DNA from: Sporodiniella umbellata
Lineage: Eukaryota > Mucoromycota > Mucoromycetes > Mucorales > Rhizopodaceae
Length of the DNA stretch: 64,000 bases
NCBI GenBank assembly: GCA_025677835.1
Contig: JAIXMR010000067.1
Location: 62,001-126,000, forward strand
Direction of reading: 5' to 3'
Part shown: positions 45,063-57,141 of the stretch, piece after piece
Position numbering within the stretch: the stretch's first letter is position 1
How the letters are laid out: every line of letters starts with the position of its first letter
Notes under the pieces: generated by a model
Told to the model about the DNA's origin: nothing
What the model saw: only the letters and a program-made list of their open reading frames with translations
The model's database searches: none
Made by a program: the position numbers and the translations under genes

Positions 45063-48000
45063 TGTGATATTTAGCACCATTGCTTATTACATTATGTTGT
45101 TTTAGAGCAGTGCAACCCTTTAAATGCCTTTTCAATTTTGTAAATATTACGCTCAAAACCCTAGTTACTCCAGCTATGGTATACCGTCCTTTTCTTCAGT
45201 TACTCAAAATTGATTTTAGAGCTTATGCCTTTATGAACGCAGTTTATTAGTGACGCTCAAATTAGTATCTATATATCGGTCAGATTTTTCTATTTCATTG
45301 GCGAAAAAAAAATTGCTCCCACCAGAATAAGTCAAAACCTTTAGGATTGTTTTGAGGTCAACATCATTTGTTAACTCAACAGCTTCAACTAGAGATATTG
45401 ACCGTACTACATAGGCTCTTTTTTTTTTTTCGTTTCTTTTGCTTTGAAAAAAACGTTGTTGATACATGATTACTATTTTCCGCTTTTGAGATCTCTACTT
45501 TTATTTCTAAACAAATCGCCATTGTGACTTCAAAAAGCAGAGGAAAATGTTGGTCTTTACAGCAATAACTGAAAGAAGCATAAGCACACAATATGCTACT
45601 TTAAGTAAACGAGACATTGCGAACCTCTCAGATTTTTACATACGGGCACAGTCCAAGTTCGCCCGCTGGTTTATGTGAAATTATCTAGTAGGATACTGCT
45701 TGGCAAAAAAAAAAAATATAGCCTTGAATCTTTCAAGTCAAATAACAATAAATGAAAAACATCCAAACTTTTTCGTGTTGTGTATTAACCTTTATAGATA
45801 CAAATGTACAAATATACGTTGTAGCAGATCAGAAAAAAATGAAATACAATTTAGACAAGTATGTTGAACCGATAGTACATTGACTGATTTTGTTTTTTGA
45901 TATACTTACTAACTACCTTACAAGCGATAAAAGCAGCTTTTAACACAAATTTCACCGCATGATATAAATTTAAATCCCAGTTAATACTTTAGTATATTTT
46001 TTTAGAAAAAAAACCTGGAAAAAACAAAGTGAAGTGGACTGTTTTTTTTTTTTCAAGAAAGGTTCCAAAGGCCAAAAAAAAAAGACTTCTGCTGTCTCTC
46101 AACTTTAAGCTTGTTTGAGGTAGACGGGCTTGATAGTGAATGATTAAAGTGATACCGAAGTGTACAATTATACTGAGCCAAAACAATATACTACGTATAC
46201 CATTGACTTTTGCGAATTGAACAACCGTTGCTGTTGCATATTTTCTGTGTTCACGTTAGTGTAACATGTACATAAACAAACATCGCTCTTCTAACTCTCT
46301 TTTTTTTTCTTGAAAAAAAAACCTTTGCTCGTTTTGGCTCAAAATTTTCGCAATAAGATTAATATGTGTTTTTTTGGGGGTTCTTTAGCTGTTGAAGTTT
46401 GAATAAAAAACGGACTCATATCTTTCCGTTTATTAAAAAATTAGTCAGAAATGAACAGGGCTGTCCTTGGGTTTAATTTTAAAAAAGATTAAAGAAAAAA
46501 AATTCTGTTTTAAGTTTTTTTCCAGAAACTATATGTAACTGTTTTATTTTAGACCTTGGAAGTCAATTTTTTTTAGAAAAAAAAAGACTAATGGCTAGTA
46601 TGCTCTTAAAGACTTTTCTGTTGCTTGTTACTCCTAACGCAGATCGCTATTGTGCATATACTCAGGTACCAAATCAGGAGAGTGCCAATGATATTTACGG
46701 AGTGTAGAATCAAACAAGCTTTTAAAAGGAAAAAGTACGCCAGATTTTAGTAAATACATAAAAGTATAGTCAGTCGGAAAAAAATTGCTTGTAAATGCCT
46801 GTATTTTACACTAATTGACACACGAAAAGAAAAACTATCGATAGCTTAAAAACAGTGAGTCATCAAAGTACGCATATGGCTACTTGCTTTAATATGATGG
46901 CATTTATTATCTCGATGCAAATACTATTAAATACAATCACTGTATCTTTGGAATTCATACCTTTATAAACAAAATAAAAAGGCATAAAAAATAAACTCAT
47001 AGTTTTTGTCAAAACAAAAATTACCAAAATATTTGTAAGTTTACCCGGTACGCTAAAATTTATTAAGAGAAAATATCACCATGCCGTTATTCTGCGATAG
47101 ATACTAAAGAAGGTTTGTATTGCGCTCATTTTTACATATGTATCCAACCACATAAACTAACAAAGATTGAATATTCAGTTTTTAAAGTGTTTTAGTAAAA
47201 AAAAATTTATCAGATATTTTTACTAGTAAAATTTAGTTTTCAAATGCTTTAGTCTATAAATGTGACTATATAAAAGTCTTGCTTTTTGATTGTAACCATC
47301 AAAGTTGTAGCGCAACTACAAAATGAGTAAAATAGCAAAACTAAATAAAAAAAAAAAGAAAAAGGAAGAGAAATGTACTTTTGTTACTTGCGCTATTTTA
47401 ACTTGCATCAAGAAATTGGTTTGTAATTTTTTTTTTCGATCTTCGGGTATTGTTCCTTTAAATTTTAGAGACTCCGAAAGGATCATAATACGTCCGTATT
47501 TATTGATGACATATATTTCAAAAGTGATGATTATTTTGAGAAAACCTATACCTCAAATTTCTTTAGAAACTGAAACAAGAAGAAGAGAACGAAAGGTGTG
47601 TTTTATTGGCTTTGGTTTCGTTCCTTTTTATCACGAAAAAGAAGTCTACTCAAAATTACTTTTAAAAAACTCTTTGGAATGCATATAGACTACTCAATTG
47701 TAGATTTTTGCAAACAATCATTCCAATTTTTTATAGCAGTTGCACTATCTTTAAACTTTTTTTCGTGAAATTAGGGTTTATCTTCAACAATCTTGATGTC
47801 ATAATATTCTCAACACGTAAGAAGATATTCTCAAATTAGAAGAAAAAAGAAGTTTCTCTTTCTTTCTTACTTTGATTTTGCTATTGTTTCAATTCCTTAA
47901 AAAGATAAAAGTACAGACGAAACCCATCTCTACCCTTTTTTATTTGCTTTGTTTGGTTCAATATGTGGCTTTGTTTTGGTAAGTAAAGGAGGGAAAGCTT

Positions 48001-48382
48001 TCGAGACAATACATAAGAATAGCTTAAAATTATTGCACCTAATACTTGGCATGTGATAAAACAGAAAGAGGCTTGTATTCAGAGACCAGCATGGTAAGTT
48101 AAATTCTCATATAAATGCGTATGTTTCATAATGATCAGACTTTTTTCTATTCAATCTTTTTATCGCTATGGTTTCATAAAGAAAAAAAATTTATTATTAG
48201 AAAAATGAAAGGGGTAGTTTATGTACATAAAAAGATAATTATCGAGTAGTAGATTTGAAGAAAATAACATATTTTAACAATAAGGAAAAAAAGAGGGGGA
48301 GAAAGCAAAGAAAAATAATTGATATATAGAAAGAAAGCAAATAAGGAATGGGATAGAAGTTATATAAGGATGGGGAGTACTA

Positions 48383-48619
48383 TTAATATTTTACGCGACT
48401 CTGACTGTAAAAACCGTCAGAATTTACTATAGGATTTGGTTGTGGATCTGGACTGGGTCTCGGTGGAGGCCTTGGATTATTGGGGCGCGGTGTCCGGCAA
48501 GACAAATGCAAAAAATAAAAGTTCCTCATTTTCAAGAAACTATTACTTGGTTTATACAACAAACCGAAAAAATAAAATAAAAAAAGAATAGAACAAAAAC
48601 AAAGAAGTAAACCTAGCAA
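48383..48619 (-). CDS. Weak hypothetical small membrane/Pro-rich protein
   Basis: Not recognised. The frame reads MLGLLLCFCSILFLFYFFGL, a long hydrophobic segment, then a proline-rich tail PRPNNPRPPPRPSPDPQPNP. A signal-anchor protein is possible, but AT-rich DNA makes Phe/Leu-rich frames by chance. Confidence 0.2.
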   Translation of the reverse strand: MLGLLLCFCSILFLFYFFGLLYKPSNSFLKMRNFYFLHLSCRTPRPNNPRPPPRPSPDPQPNPIVNSDGFYSQSRVKY

Positions 48620-51600
48620 AAAGAAAAATTGTATTTAAACAGCTGCTCAGAACAATCAAGTTTATGTCTGCTGTATTCAACTTACGCTATACTATGTTTT
48701 TTTTAATAAGCGCTCTTGGTAATGAGGCGACCGGGAATTCGATTTATGGTTTAATAAACAAAAAGAAAAAAATCCAGAGAAAAAAAATAAAAACAAAAAA
48801 AAAAAGTATTTTAAGCGAGTGGAGAAATGGGAGAGAAAGAATCTAAACCTAGCAAAAAAAAAGTATTTATACCAGATTCAAAAGTGTGGGCTTTAAATTT
48901 TGAACACTGTCTGTTTGTCATAGTTTCACAACATCAAGCAGCCTCAAAGTAAGTGTCAAGTCATAAATTAAGATTACCGACTGAAATCAATCGATATTCA
49001 AACCGACTGTCGTACGGTTATTTTTTTTTGTTTCATCTTTTGGTTTTTTTTCTTCTTATTTGATTGTTATTGATAGCTTCAATCTAAAATTATAGACATC
49101 GTTACAAGCAATAAAAAAAAAGATTGCCATATAAAAACCGTTTTATGTAATTTATTTCTAAATGATCTGCATACTTCATTTTACTTCTTCCAATACACCG
49201 GAATGTCAAAACACTTGTACTTTAGGTTTGTTTGAGAAACTTACCAAACCCGTTATCCAAGATGGGGTTCTAAGTAGAAAGAACATGATACGACTAACCT
49301 TATGAAAAAAATAACTAAAATCTTATACAAAACCAACTATAAATTTTCCTACTTAAAAAACATAGGTTATAAAGTACTCAGACTACGACCAAAAGCTTGT
49401 TTTTGGCGTAAAATAACCTTCTGTACCAAATAAAGATACACGTAAACAAAAACCAGCACAAATGATTTTGAACGCATATTAAATAACATCTGTTGCAAAT
49501 GATAATGTATTTTAAATGGGAAAAAAACATTTAATTTCGTCTCTCAAAAAGGTTCTACAACCCTTAAAAACTCCATTGTTCTTTATGTTTCACAAAGGAA
49601 GGGGCTGTTTGTAAAATGTTGGTGGTCAGAGCACCAAATGATTGCAGTGATGAGAGAGGGGTAGTGACATGTTGCACAATACTTGTACACAAACATTGAG
49701 CCCCCTTTTTTTTTTTTCTTTTTTCTTTTTTTTTTTTGGCATATAGGCTTCTAAAAAGTCTATATGATAAAAAAGCTTTTTTTTTTGTGCAAGCGTTTCC
49801 TTTTTGTTCTTTGATACAAACAGCTAAAAAAAAAAAGCAGAATAAGGAGTGCTGCTTTTTTTTTTGTTTTTAGTTGAATATCCTATATACATTTGCTTAT
49901 TTAGGCAACGGACTTTTTTCCTGGGCAGTTTTTTTATGAACGCATTATCCAAAGTTTAAGTACCATTATAAGAATCTCAATCACGGGAATCGGGAAATTA
50001 ATATAATACTCTTGTTCCGAGGTAACAGATATATAAACCTATAAAGAAAAAAGAAACAGAGAAAAATAATAAAAAAACATAGTGTAAAGGGGTTATACAG
50101 AAAAAGGCAAAAACAAATAAACAAATCAAATAGGGACTCTCCTGGGGTATTTTTGATAAGACCTTCCTTCTCATTTGCATAAAGAAACCAATATACTGAG
50201 TAACATGTTACTTACAGATCTCGTGAGGGTCTTTTTGATGCTTTAGAAATATAACAGCGAATAGAGATTTCTAAAAGCGGTTTTTTAATGACGAAAAAGT
50301 ACGAACGTACTTGTGTCCAGAAAATGTTTTAAAAGAAAGGTATTACAAAAATCACTTGGTTTTTCTTTTGGTCTCTTTTCTTTTTTCTTTTTTAAAGAAA
50401 GGAAAGAAAGACAAGAAAATATACAAAGTAGTAAGCAAATAATACAGCCTTCTGGTGTTCTGAATAAAAATCAATACATGTACAAAAGTAAAAAATAAAA
50501 AAAGTAGATTACACATTGTATGTCGCTTGTTCAAAGAACTTTAGAATTTTATAGTTACGCAGGACTATCTAAAGCTCAGATAGCTTTGATAGAACAAATA
50601 TCCATATGTAGCTTTATACTTTGATGTCTTAACATGGCTCTCATACTCTATCTGATTGTTTCTTTCTAAGTCCTTTTTCTTACTTTTTCTTCTTAAAAAA
50701 AAAGCATGGTATAACAAAAGGGAAGATACGAGCTGGTCTTTTTTAATCACCTTATGCATCAGCAGTTGTGCTAGTGCTTTATGTCTAGAAATACTAATTC
50801 AACTTTAAGATTTGATACCTTCTCTTTAAAAGCATCGTACGATATAAATCCCATCAACTTGAATAGTTTACCTTCACTAATTTGTTTCCGTGGTTAGGGG
50901 TTTTCAAATAGCTCTTTAATAACTGCAAATATGAGAAAACAAGACATTAATTTTAGAGGATACGTGCTAAAAAATCCACTTTTTCTTGATGAAAAAGCAA
51001 GAAAATATTAGAGTTGCATTCTTTCAAAAGTCTTAACATTAAGTGTACATTGTGTGTCATTTTGTATTTTCCCGGGTATTTTTTATAGCTGTAAATTTAA
51101 AGGGAGCCCATCAAATTGGGACAATCTATAATGTACACGGCTATTTCTTCAAGAGCATATAGAGCTTTACCTGGTTTTTAGCAAAACGCTCACGTCGTTA
51201 TACTACCGTTTATGATCAAGTAAATCAATAAATTATTGTCGATAATTATATTCGAACTAAAGTATGGAATAAACTTTGATCTTTGTATAGAACTTGAATA
51301 CAGTATGTGCCATAACTAGATCATTAAGCAGTATATTCAGCTGTGGTAATCGTATCATATTTGTACTTTTTTTTTTATCAAGAATACATGCATTCAAAAG
51401 CTTTTGTCATGGTCTCACGTATGTAAAATGCAAGCTACAAAAAATTGACATTTTCAGCTTTGGATTCTTGATTTTCAAAAAAAAAAAACAAATAAACAAA
51501 GAAAAAACCCAGAACTTTTAAAAAGAAATGTCGTATACACCGACTCAAAACATTTCCACATTCACATACATTATCAATTTACATTCTTTTGTCAGTTGAA

Positions 51601-51688
51601 TTTTTTTTTTTTGGTCATATTAAAACTGTCTATTAAATAGTATTTTTCTGCTACTCAAAAATACACTTTATGATAAAGTATTTCACCG

Positions 51689-51692
<4 letters not shown>

Positions 51693-51734
<42 letters not shown>

Positions 51735-51740
51735 TATATT
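51693..51740. repeat. (TTA)n(TA)n microsatellite
   Basis: About eleven TTA units followed by about six TA units. Confidence 0.9.
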
Positions 51741-52006
51741 TGAGAAAAAAAAAGTGTTGGCAATGTTAAATGGAATTACACAGATTTTCATAGTGGTCTT
51801 TTCACTGGTTTATGTAGTTTCAGTTTTCTAGTGTTTGTCTTCCATGAACATGCTTCGTTTCACAAAGCTTTTGAAAAGATTAAGCTCTGGCAAATATTTT
51901 GGAAGATAAAAAAGACTGTAGCTCCTCCCCAGAATTGTTTTCGTTAGTGCTTTTATGAGTATAAATGGACAAACTATTTATTTTGAAATGTTTATTTTGT
52001 CAGTCA

Positions 52007-52177
52007 GCCATATATAAATCTCAAATAAAAGTTATTAAATGTCTTTCTTAGAAGAGCTTTGCTGGCACTCACTTTCTCAAGAGCCTTTAGAACGATCTTA
52101 AAGGGTTTCATGGCATCTAAACCAATGACTCCCTTTATAGATATTCTCATTGGAATGCCATATATAACTGCTCAGGT
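52007..52177 (-). pseudogene. Short degenerate coding remnant next to the nested transposons
   Basis: An open minus-strand frame of about 56 codons containing GIPMRISIKGVIGLDAMKPF and KALEKVSASKALLRKTFNN. It looks protein-like but starts after a stop and has no partner exons; a GTGAGT inside could be a donor. It may be a truncated gene or an old transposon piece. The family is unknown. Confidence 0.2.
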
Positions 52178-52279
52178 TGTCTTAGTTTCAACAGTTGCCA
52201 CTGAATTAGTGACTGCTTTGTAGTTTTATGGAAGACGTTTCCATATCAGGGAATTTGAAGATACAGTTAGCGCAACACT

Positions 52280-52531
52280 GGAAGACGTTCCTATATCAGG
52301 GAATTTAAAAATACAAAAAAATAACCAAAAGTTTTTTTTCCTTTCAAATTTCTAAAAGAAGTTAGCATTTATATCAATTTTTAAATCAAATGCTATCTAG
52401 TCCAGTCATTTCAGTCTTTCATCCCTTATTCCTTTAAAACCACAAAAGTTATCCAAAAGAATAATATCCGTTGTTTGAAAAACAACTATATATACTATAA
52501 GCTTAATTTTTATTGGTTGAGAACGTCTTCC
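52280..52531. mobile_element. MITE copy A (252 bp) inside the 5' terminal repeat of the Tc1/mariner element
   Basis: Inverted ends GGAAGACGTTC (52280-52290) and GAACGTCTTCC (52521-52531) are flanked by ACT on both sides (52277-52279, 52532-52534). The intact right terminal repeat of the host transposon shows the uninterrupted order CACTAAAGGG, which proves the insertion and its 3-bp duplication. Confidence 0.85.
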
Positions 52532-52661
52532 ACTAAAGGGCGGCTTTTTAAATAAAAGAGTGGTTTTTAAAATTCTCTTTTCTTTACTTTTGTTAAATGA
52601 GTTCATACTTTTTTATGAAGATGGCCAGGGGAATATTTGTGATGAAAATGGGCGCGATGCG

Positions 52662-53929
52662 ATGGAATGCGAAGAAGAGATTAATCCCTTCCATCTAAAA
52701 ACATTAACTCGTCTTCGACTTTGCTGCGAGAAGCAAAATACAGAGCAGAAGGACACTGAGATGGAAGCCTTAGATGCTGAGATGAAGGAGATTGCCACCA
52801 ATGTAAATATCAACAGGGGTAGGAGTTACAACAACTACACCAATGATCAGAAACTGCTTTTTGTCTATTACAATAGGATTAAGTTGTTCAAAGCTGCCAA
52901 ATCTGGTAGATTAGCAGGTGGTGTTGCTGAAAGAGCTGCACAGAAATGGGCCAAGAGACTGAAAGAGGATGAAGATTGGAATATCTTCAAAAAACAAACC
53001 AATAAAATCAATAAATCAGCAGGCCAGCTTGATGAGAAGCATAAGATTCACTTTTTAAATTTTTATGACAGTAATCCTCAAGCCAGGGTTATGGATGCAG
53101 TTTGTTCACTTACTGAAAAATTCGAATCATTCACACCGAAAGAATCAAGTGTGAAAAGCTTCCTCAAAACAGAATGCAACCTTTCATTCAAAAAAAACCA
53201 CTCGTCACCCAGCTCCCAGAAACGATTCAACCAAAATTGCAAACCGCGTAGCGTGAGTTGAGGAGTGGAGCAAAACAGATATGGATTACCTTGAAAACTG
53301 TGTTTTTGTTGATGAATCAGCCTTCGATATCAATATGAGGCCTCCAGGAGGATGGTCTATTAAGGGCATGCCAGCTATTGTGATCACCCCTACCACCAGA
53401 GCAGTATCACACACAGTTTTGGGTGAAATCTCGGCAAAGTGTGTCGTGTCAATGCAGCTTCGAAATCCTCAGAAACACACATTCAAAATACTAAAAATCG
53501 ATTCTGGCAATTGTAAAAGAAAAGCAACATCAAAACCAAAGAAGCCTGCTTCCAAAGGAACTGTCACTGGCCATTATATGAATTTTATTCAGAAAACAAT
53601 GGATGAAATGGATTGCATTCCGGAAATGAAAGGATATTATATAGTTATGGATAATACAACAATCCATACATCTAACGAGATTGATACTATGGTGGCAGAG
53701 AGAGGATATAAGTGCATTTATCCCCCCTTATCCCCCTGAGCTTAATCCTATTGAGCAATTTTGGTCTATAGTTAAAAATAAGGTCAAACGTAGCCAATTT
53801 CAAACCAAAGAGGACTTATCAACAAGAATAGCTGAGGCTTGCAATAATGTTCCTCCAGAACATCTTCGAGCATTTGTACAAAATTCGGTAAACATATTTG
53901 AAGATTGCTTAAAAGGCGATCCTATCTAA
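52662..53929 (+). pseudogene. Tc1/mariner transposase, disabled
   Basis: The N-terminal part carries a helical DNA-binding region (AAKSGRLAGGVAERAAQKWA, SSVKSFLKTECNLSFKK). The DDE domain shows the first Asp in FVDESAFDINMRPPGGWS, the second in YIVMDNTTIHTSNEID and the Glu in ELNPIEQFWSIVKNKVKRSQ, the DDE_3-type order. The reading frame shifts at an A8 run (53190-53197), there is an in-frame TGA at 53254-53256, and it shifts again at a C-rich run (about 53722-53737) just before the catalytic Glu block. Two of the three defects lie in homopolymers and could be sequence errors; the TGA is independent. Described as is, the copy is not functional. Confidence 0.85.
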
Positions 53930-54290
53930 TAAAATGTCACAAACAACTGTAAAAAATATCTACTGAGGATCAAAAACCACCCTTTGAGAAAGCAGCAGCC
54001 GCCCTTTGGAAAAAAAACCACCCTTTTATTTAAAAAAACTGCCCTTTAGTGTTGCGCTAACTGTACAAAAAAAAAACAACCAAAAGTATTTTTTATAGTT
54101 TGTATTATAAAATGCGACATTAATTTTGGAAGCACTGTATATTAACTATCTAATCAAATATTGTTCTGTCCAGTCATCTCAGTTTTTCATCCCTTATTCC
54201 TTTAAAACCACAAAAGCTATCCAAAATAAAAACAAAATCCGTTATTTGAAAAATAAGTTTTATGTTGGTTGGTTAAGAACGTCTTCCTAT

Positions 54291-56121
54291 ATTGGTATCA
54301 TATGCGTTTTCATCAATAAAACCGCATTTTTGTAGATTATTTACATCCTCTTTTTTAAATATCTTGTACTCAAAAATAGCAAACTTCAATCATTTACAGT
54401 CCGTGTTTTGCTCAAACGCACCATATTTTCCGCTTGATTATCAAACTGCAACTATTTAATATAGATTTTATCGATTCGATTCCCTGCTCTTTCTTAAAGT
54501 TTTGTAGACCGTTCTCAAAGAAAAAAAAAACTCGTAATGATTGTTTCATAGAGAGGAAAAATACTGAAAAAAGAAACTTTCATCTCAAGATTGTAACAAA
54601 AGTGTAATTTGGGCATGGTAAAAGCATAAATGCATTAGCGAGAAAAAATGAGGGTAGTAATGAATTCTCGGCTTTAAATTAATCGCTCTGAATCAAAAAA
54701 ATTTCTAATTGAGACAAAAGCTACTGATCATCCCAAAAGCAATCTTTAAAATTGACAGTATTCATTTTGGACATTTTTTTTCCCCATTAAAAATAGATAA
54801 ATACATATATAAAAAGCAAAAGCAAAATTGCCAACAAAGCTTTCTATAAGATGTAAAACTGGGAAGATCTTATGAAATTCTTTGGGACTGCAGCTTTATC
54901 GAAAATATGCTTAGTACCGAAAAGGGGTTACTTTCAAGAAATAAGAGAAGTTGAAGGTTGAGAATTTCTTTTACAATTTCGCTTTTTAAAAGAAATGGTT
55001 GACCTGTATACAAATTTTATCAACATAACTTTACCAAAAACAAAGACGCATAACAGCATAAACAAGACCTGACTTCTTCCCGCCGCCATGATCTAGCAAA
55101 ATCAAAAGACCTACGACCTCCTTTAGACAACTAAGTTAGGAGAGCAGCTTTTGTTTATACTTTTATACACTATACCAATCCTAATAGAACAAGTACTTGA
55201 ATTCTCTGTCTTATAATACATACAGTCCATACTTTATGCGCTAATGCAGAATTTATTCTAACCTAATGATTATAAAAAAAATATTGAGCTTGAGTATTGT
55301 TAAGAGTCGGTTGTTCAAGCAGATATGAAGAGGAGGAACCAGAAAAGAACAGAAGCTTGGATAAACACGACTGGAGAGAGAGAGAGAGAGGCCTGACATT
55401 AAAGACTTGCTCTTTTACTTCAGGACATTAAGGCTTACAAATGAAGCGGTAAGCAAGAACGAGACGAATTATCAGTATAAAAGGAAAATGCTTGGTTGAT
55501 AATTGACTGATGTTTATTAGATAAAAAGGATGTAGTATTTATACAACTAAAATCAAAGTCAATAATTTAATATATGCGAAGTTGAGGGTTTGTTGTTAAG
55601 TTGGAGTAACTTAAGTAATTCTAACTTCGGAAAATGGCGATCAGGAAATTTTATGACAAGTATATTGAGAGCTGGCAAACTAAAGACCACATACAAAGTT
55701 CGGAGCACAGTAGGTTAGTAAATTCATAGGTATAAACCTGAAATGAACTCAAACGCTAGCTTCAACAACAATATCCAAGCTTTTCAAGTTTATTTTAGCT
55801 GAGGTTTGATAAGCTTTGATTTCAAAACACTTATCATCTCTTGTAGCTTATTATTGCGGTAGTCAGATGCAAATGTAATGTAAACAAATCCTAAAAACAT
55901 TTAATTTTAAGCCATAAACTATGCCCTTTGTTACTGAAACTCAAAATGAGTGATATAAACCAATCTGTATTGCGTTTGCTAGCATAAGTACGAAAAGTAA
56001 ATAAAAAAATTTGGTGCACGTTTAGCTTTGGAGGTATTTTTGACTTGCAAAGACAAGTATAAAATTTTTAAAAAACCACATACATACACAAACCAAAATT
56101 TCTATCGAATTTCGGACACTT
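54291..56121. other. 1.8-kb intergenic region right of the nested transposons
   Basis: No gene seen. A (GA)n run lies at about 55372-55391. The stretch 55297-55603 has a TATAAAAGG and is bounded by GAGTA on both sides but lacks LTR termini. Confidence 0.4.
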
Positions 56122-57141
56122 TTATATATCTAAAAAGCATAGAATACCCCAAAAAAAAACCACAAAAATATTGCATAAATAAACAGGCATGAGACAAAAA
56201 GAGCTATTGAGTAGCTTGTAGTCAGGCATAACAGCACCAATCCAGCCAGCTGTGTTACTCAGTAAACCGTACTCTTTCACCACGCCTCCAATATGCCAGA
56301 CGTTTATTTCATTTGGCTCATCAGAGACAGAAGAAGCAGGCGAAAACTTGGGATCAGTTAGATTATGTTTAGATATTTCAGTTACTTCAGAAACCCAATC
56401 GAGAATGATTGCTATATTCACAAAGTTTTCAGTTATTATACTATTGTCATAAATTGGTACTGGGCAAGTTGGTTTGTCAGTATCTTTTGCTCCAAATATC
56501 CTAACCAAAGTCCCAATAACGTATGGCTCTTGATTTTCATATACAATAAGCGGACCTCCAGAATCGCCATGACATGCTACATCTTTCTGCGTTTGGGCTG
56601 TAGCTTCAATATTTGATACAGTGTTAGAACGAGAGATATTCAAACCAATTTTTTGTAACGTTTCAGCCTTTTGCTCTTGATTGCTTACATATCCAAAACC
56701 GACTAACTCCCCTTTTGTCCAAAAGCTATTTTCACTAACAGCCATCAAGGGTGCTCTTTGAACGCGTCTTGAAGGAGCTAAAGGTTGGTCAAGTTGAACA
56801 ATAGCCGCATCGTATATTGCATTGACTGATCCAGTATGGTTGTACAGAGGATGGATTGTCCAGTCTAATATGCCTACTTTTTTTTGCTTTGATTTTTGTA
56901 CATCGTAATAACCTACGAAGTTTGAAAGACCATGCTGACCATCTATCATACAGTGGGCTGCTGTTAAAACGAAAGCGGGATCGTAAGAAAGAAGGACGCC
57001 ACCACAAAGATGAGGGCTACCAATCATAACATAAAATGGATAATGTAGGGAGTTTACGACGTCAATCCCGTTTTGTATACAAACGATACATCGAAAAAAT
57101 AATACAAAAGTTACAATAGTAAACATAAAATACTGTTTCAC
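56122..57141 (-). CDS. Secreted or membrane-anchored chymotrypsin-fold serine protease (S1A)
   Basis: An intronless 339-aa frame. The N-terminus MKQYFMFTIVTFVLFFRCIV is a signal peptide. YPFYVMIGSPHLCGGVLLS and VLTAAHCM carry the catalytic His with its Cys pair, AIYDAAIVQLDQPL the Asp, and KDVACHGDSGGPLIVY the Ser. The S1-pocket position six before the Ser is Val, not Asp, so trypsin-like cleavage after Arg/Lys is not expected by simple numbering. No clear IVGG activation site precedes YPF; the sequence there is IDVVNSLH. After the protease domain come about 80 residues and a hydrophobic C-terminus (CNIFVVFFWGILCFLDI), which could be a membrane or GPI-anchor signal. It stands alone in a gene-poor region. 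Confidence 0.85.
   Translation of the reverse strand: MKQYFMFTIVTFVLFFRCIVCIQNGIDVVNSLHYPFYVMIGSPHLCGGVLLSYDPAFVLTAAHCMIDGQHGLSNFVGYYDVQKSKQKKVGILDWTIHPLYNHTGSVNAIYDAAIVQLDQPLAPSRRVQRAPLMAVSENSFWTKGELVGFGYVSNQEQKAETLQKIGLNISRSNTVSNIEATAQTQKDVACHGDSGGPLIVYENQEPYVIGTLVRIFGAKDTDKPTCPVPIYDNSIITENFVNIAIILDWVSEVTEISKHNLTDPKFSPASSVSDEPNEINVWHIGGVVKEYGLLSNTAGWIGAVMPDYKLLNSSFCLMPVYLCNIFVVFFWGILCFLDI

Larger units (their letters stand above)
42882..52226. other. 9.3-kb gene-poor region
   Basis: No gene with a recognisable product. It holds A/T tracts, a 7-bp minisatellite, a TTA microsatellite and several weak frames. These are 44682-45062 (126 codons, mixed composition), 47323-47688 (Lys/Ile-rich, after a poly-K start), 48383-48619 (minus, a hydrophobic N-terminus then a Pro-rich tail) and a possible three-exon micro-gene at 47963-48230. 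None has enough support to call on its own. Confidence 0.5.
52264..54063 (+). mobile_element. Degenerate Tc1/mariner transposon inserted in MITE copy B
   Basis: Termini CAGTTAGCGCAACACT (52264-52279) and AGTGTTGCGCTAACTG (54048-54063) are perfect inverted repeats flanked by TA on both sides. The repeat continues inward with AAAGGGC and a T-rich block, interrupted on the left by MITE copy A. Without copy A the element is 1545 bp, with a single transposase gene on the plus strand. TA target duplication and a DDE transposase identify Tc1/mariner. Confidence 0.85.
52230..54287. mobile_element. MITE copy B (GGAAGACGTT family), split by a Tc1/mariner insertion
   Basis: The left end GGAAGACGTTT (52230) and right end GAACGTCTTCC (54277-54287) are inverted repeats, flanked by TAT on both sides (52227-52229 and 54288-54290). 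Without the 1.8-kb insertion the element is about 256 bp. Its inner sequence matches copy A in the same orientation. It also carries a 46-bp half of the 80-bp palindromic element seen near 30 kb. Confidence 0.75.

Noticed and set aside
47323..47688. 121-codon plus-strand frame
   Set aside because: It begins with poly-Lys from an A tract and is Ile/Lys/Phe-rich, as expected from AT-rich non-coding DNA.
55292..55608. Candidate solo LTR with GAGTA on both sides
   Set aside because: The 307-bp stretch lacks TG...CA ends and a primer-binding or polypurine site; a 5-bp match is weak evidence.
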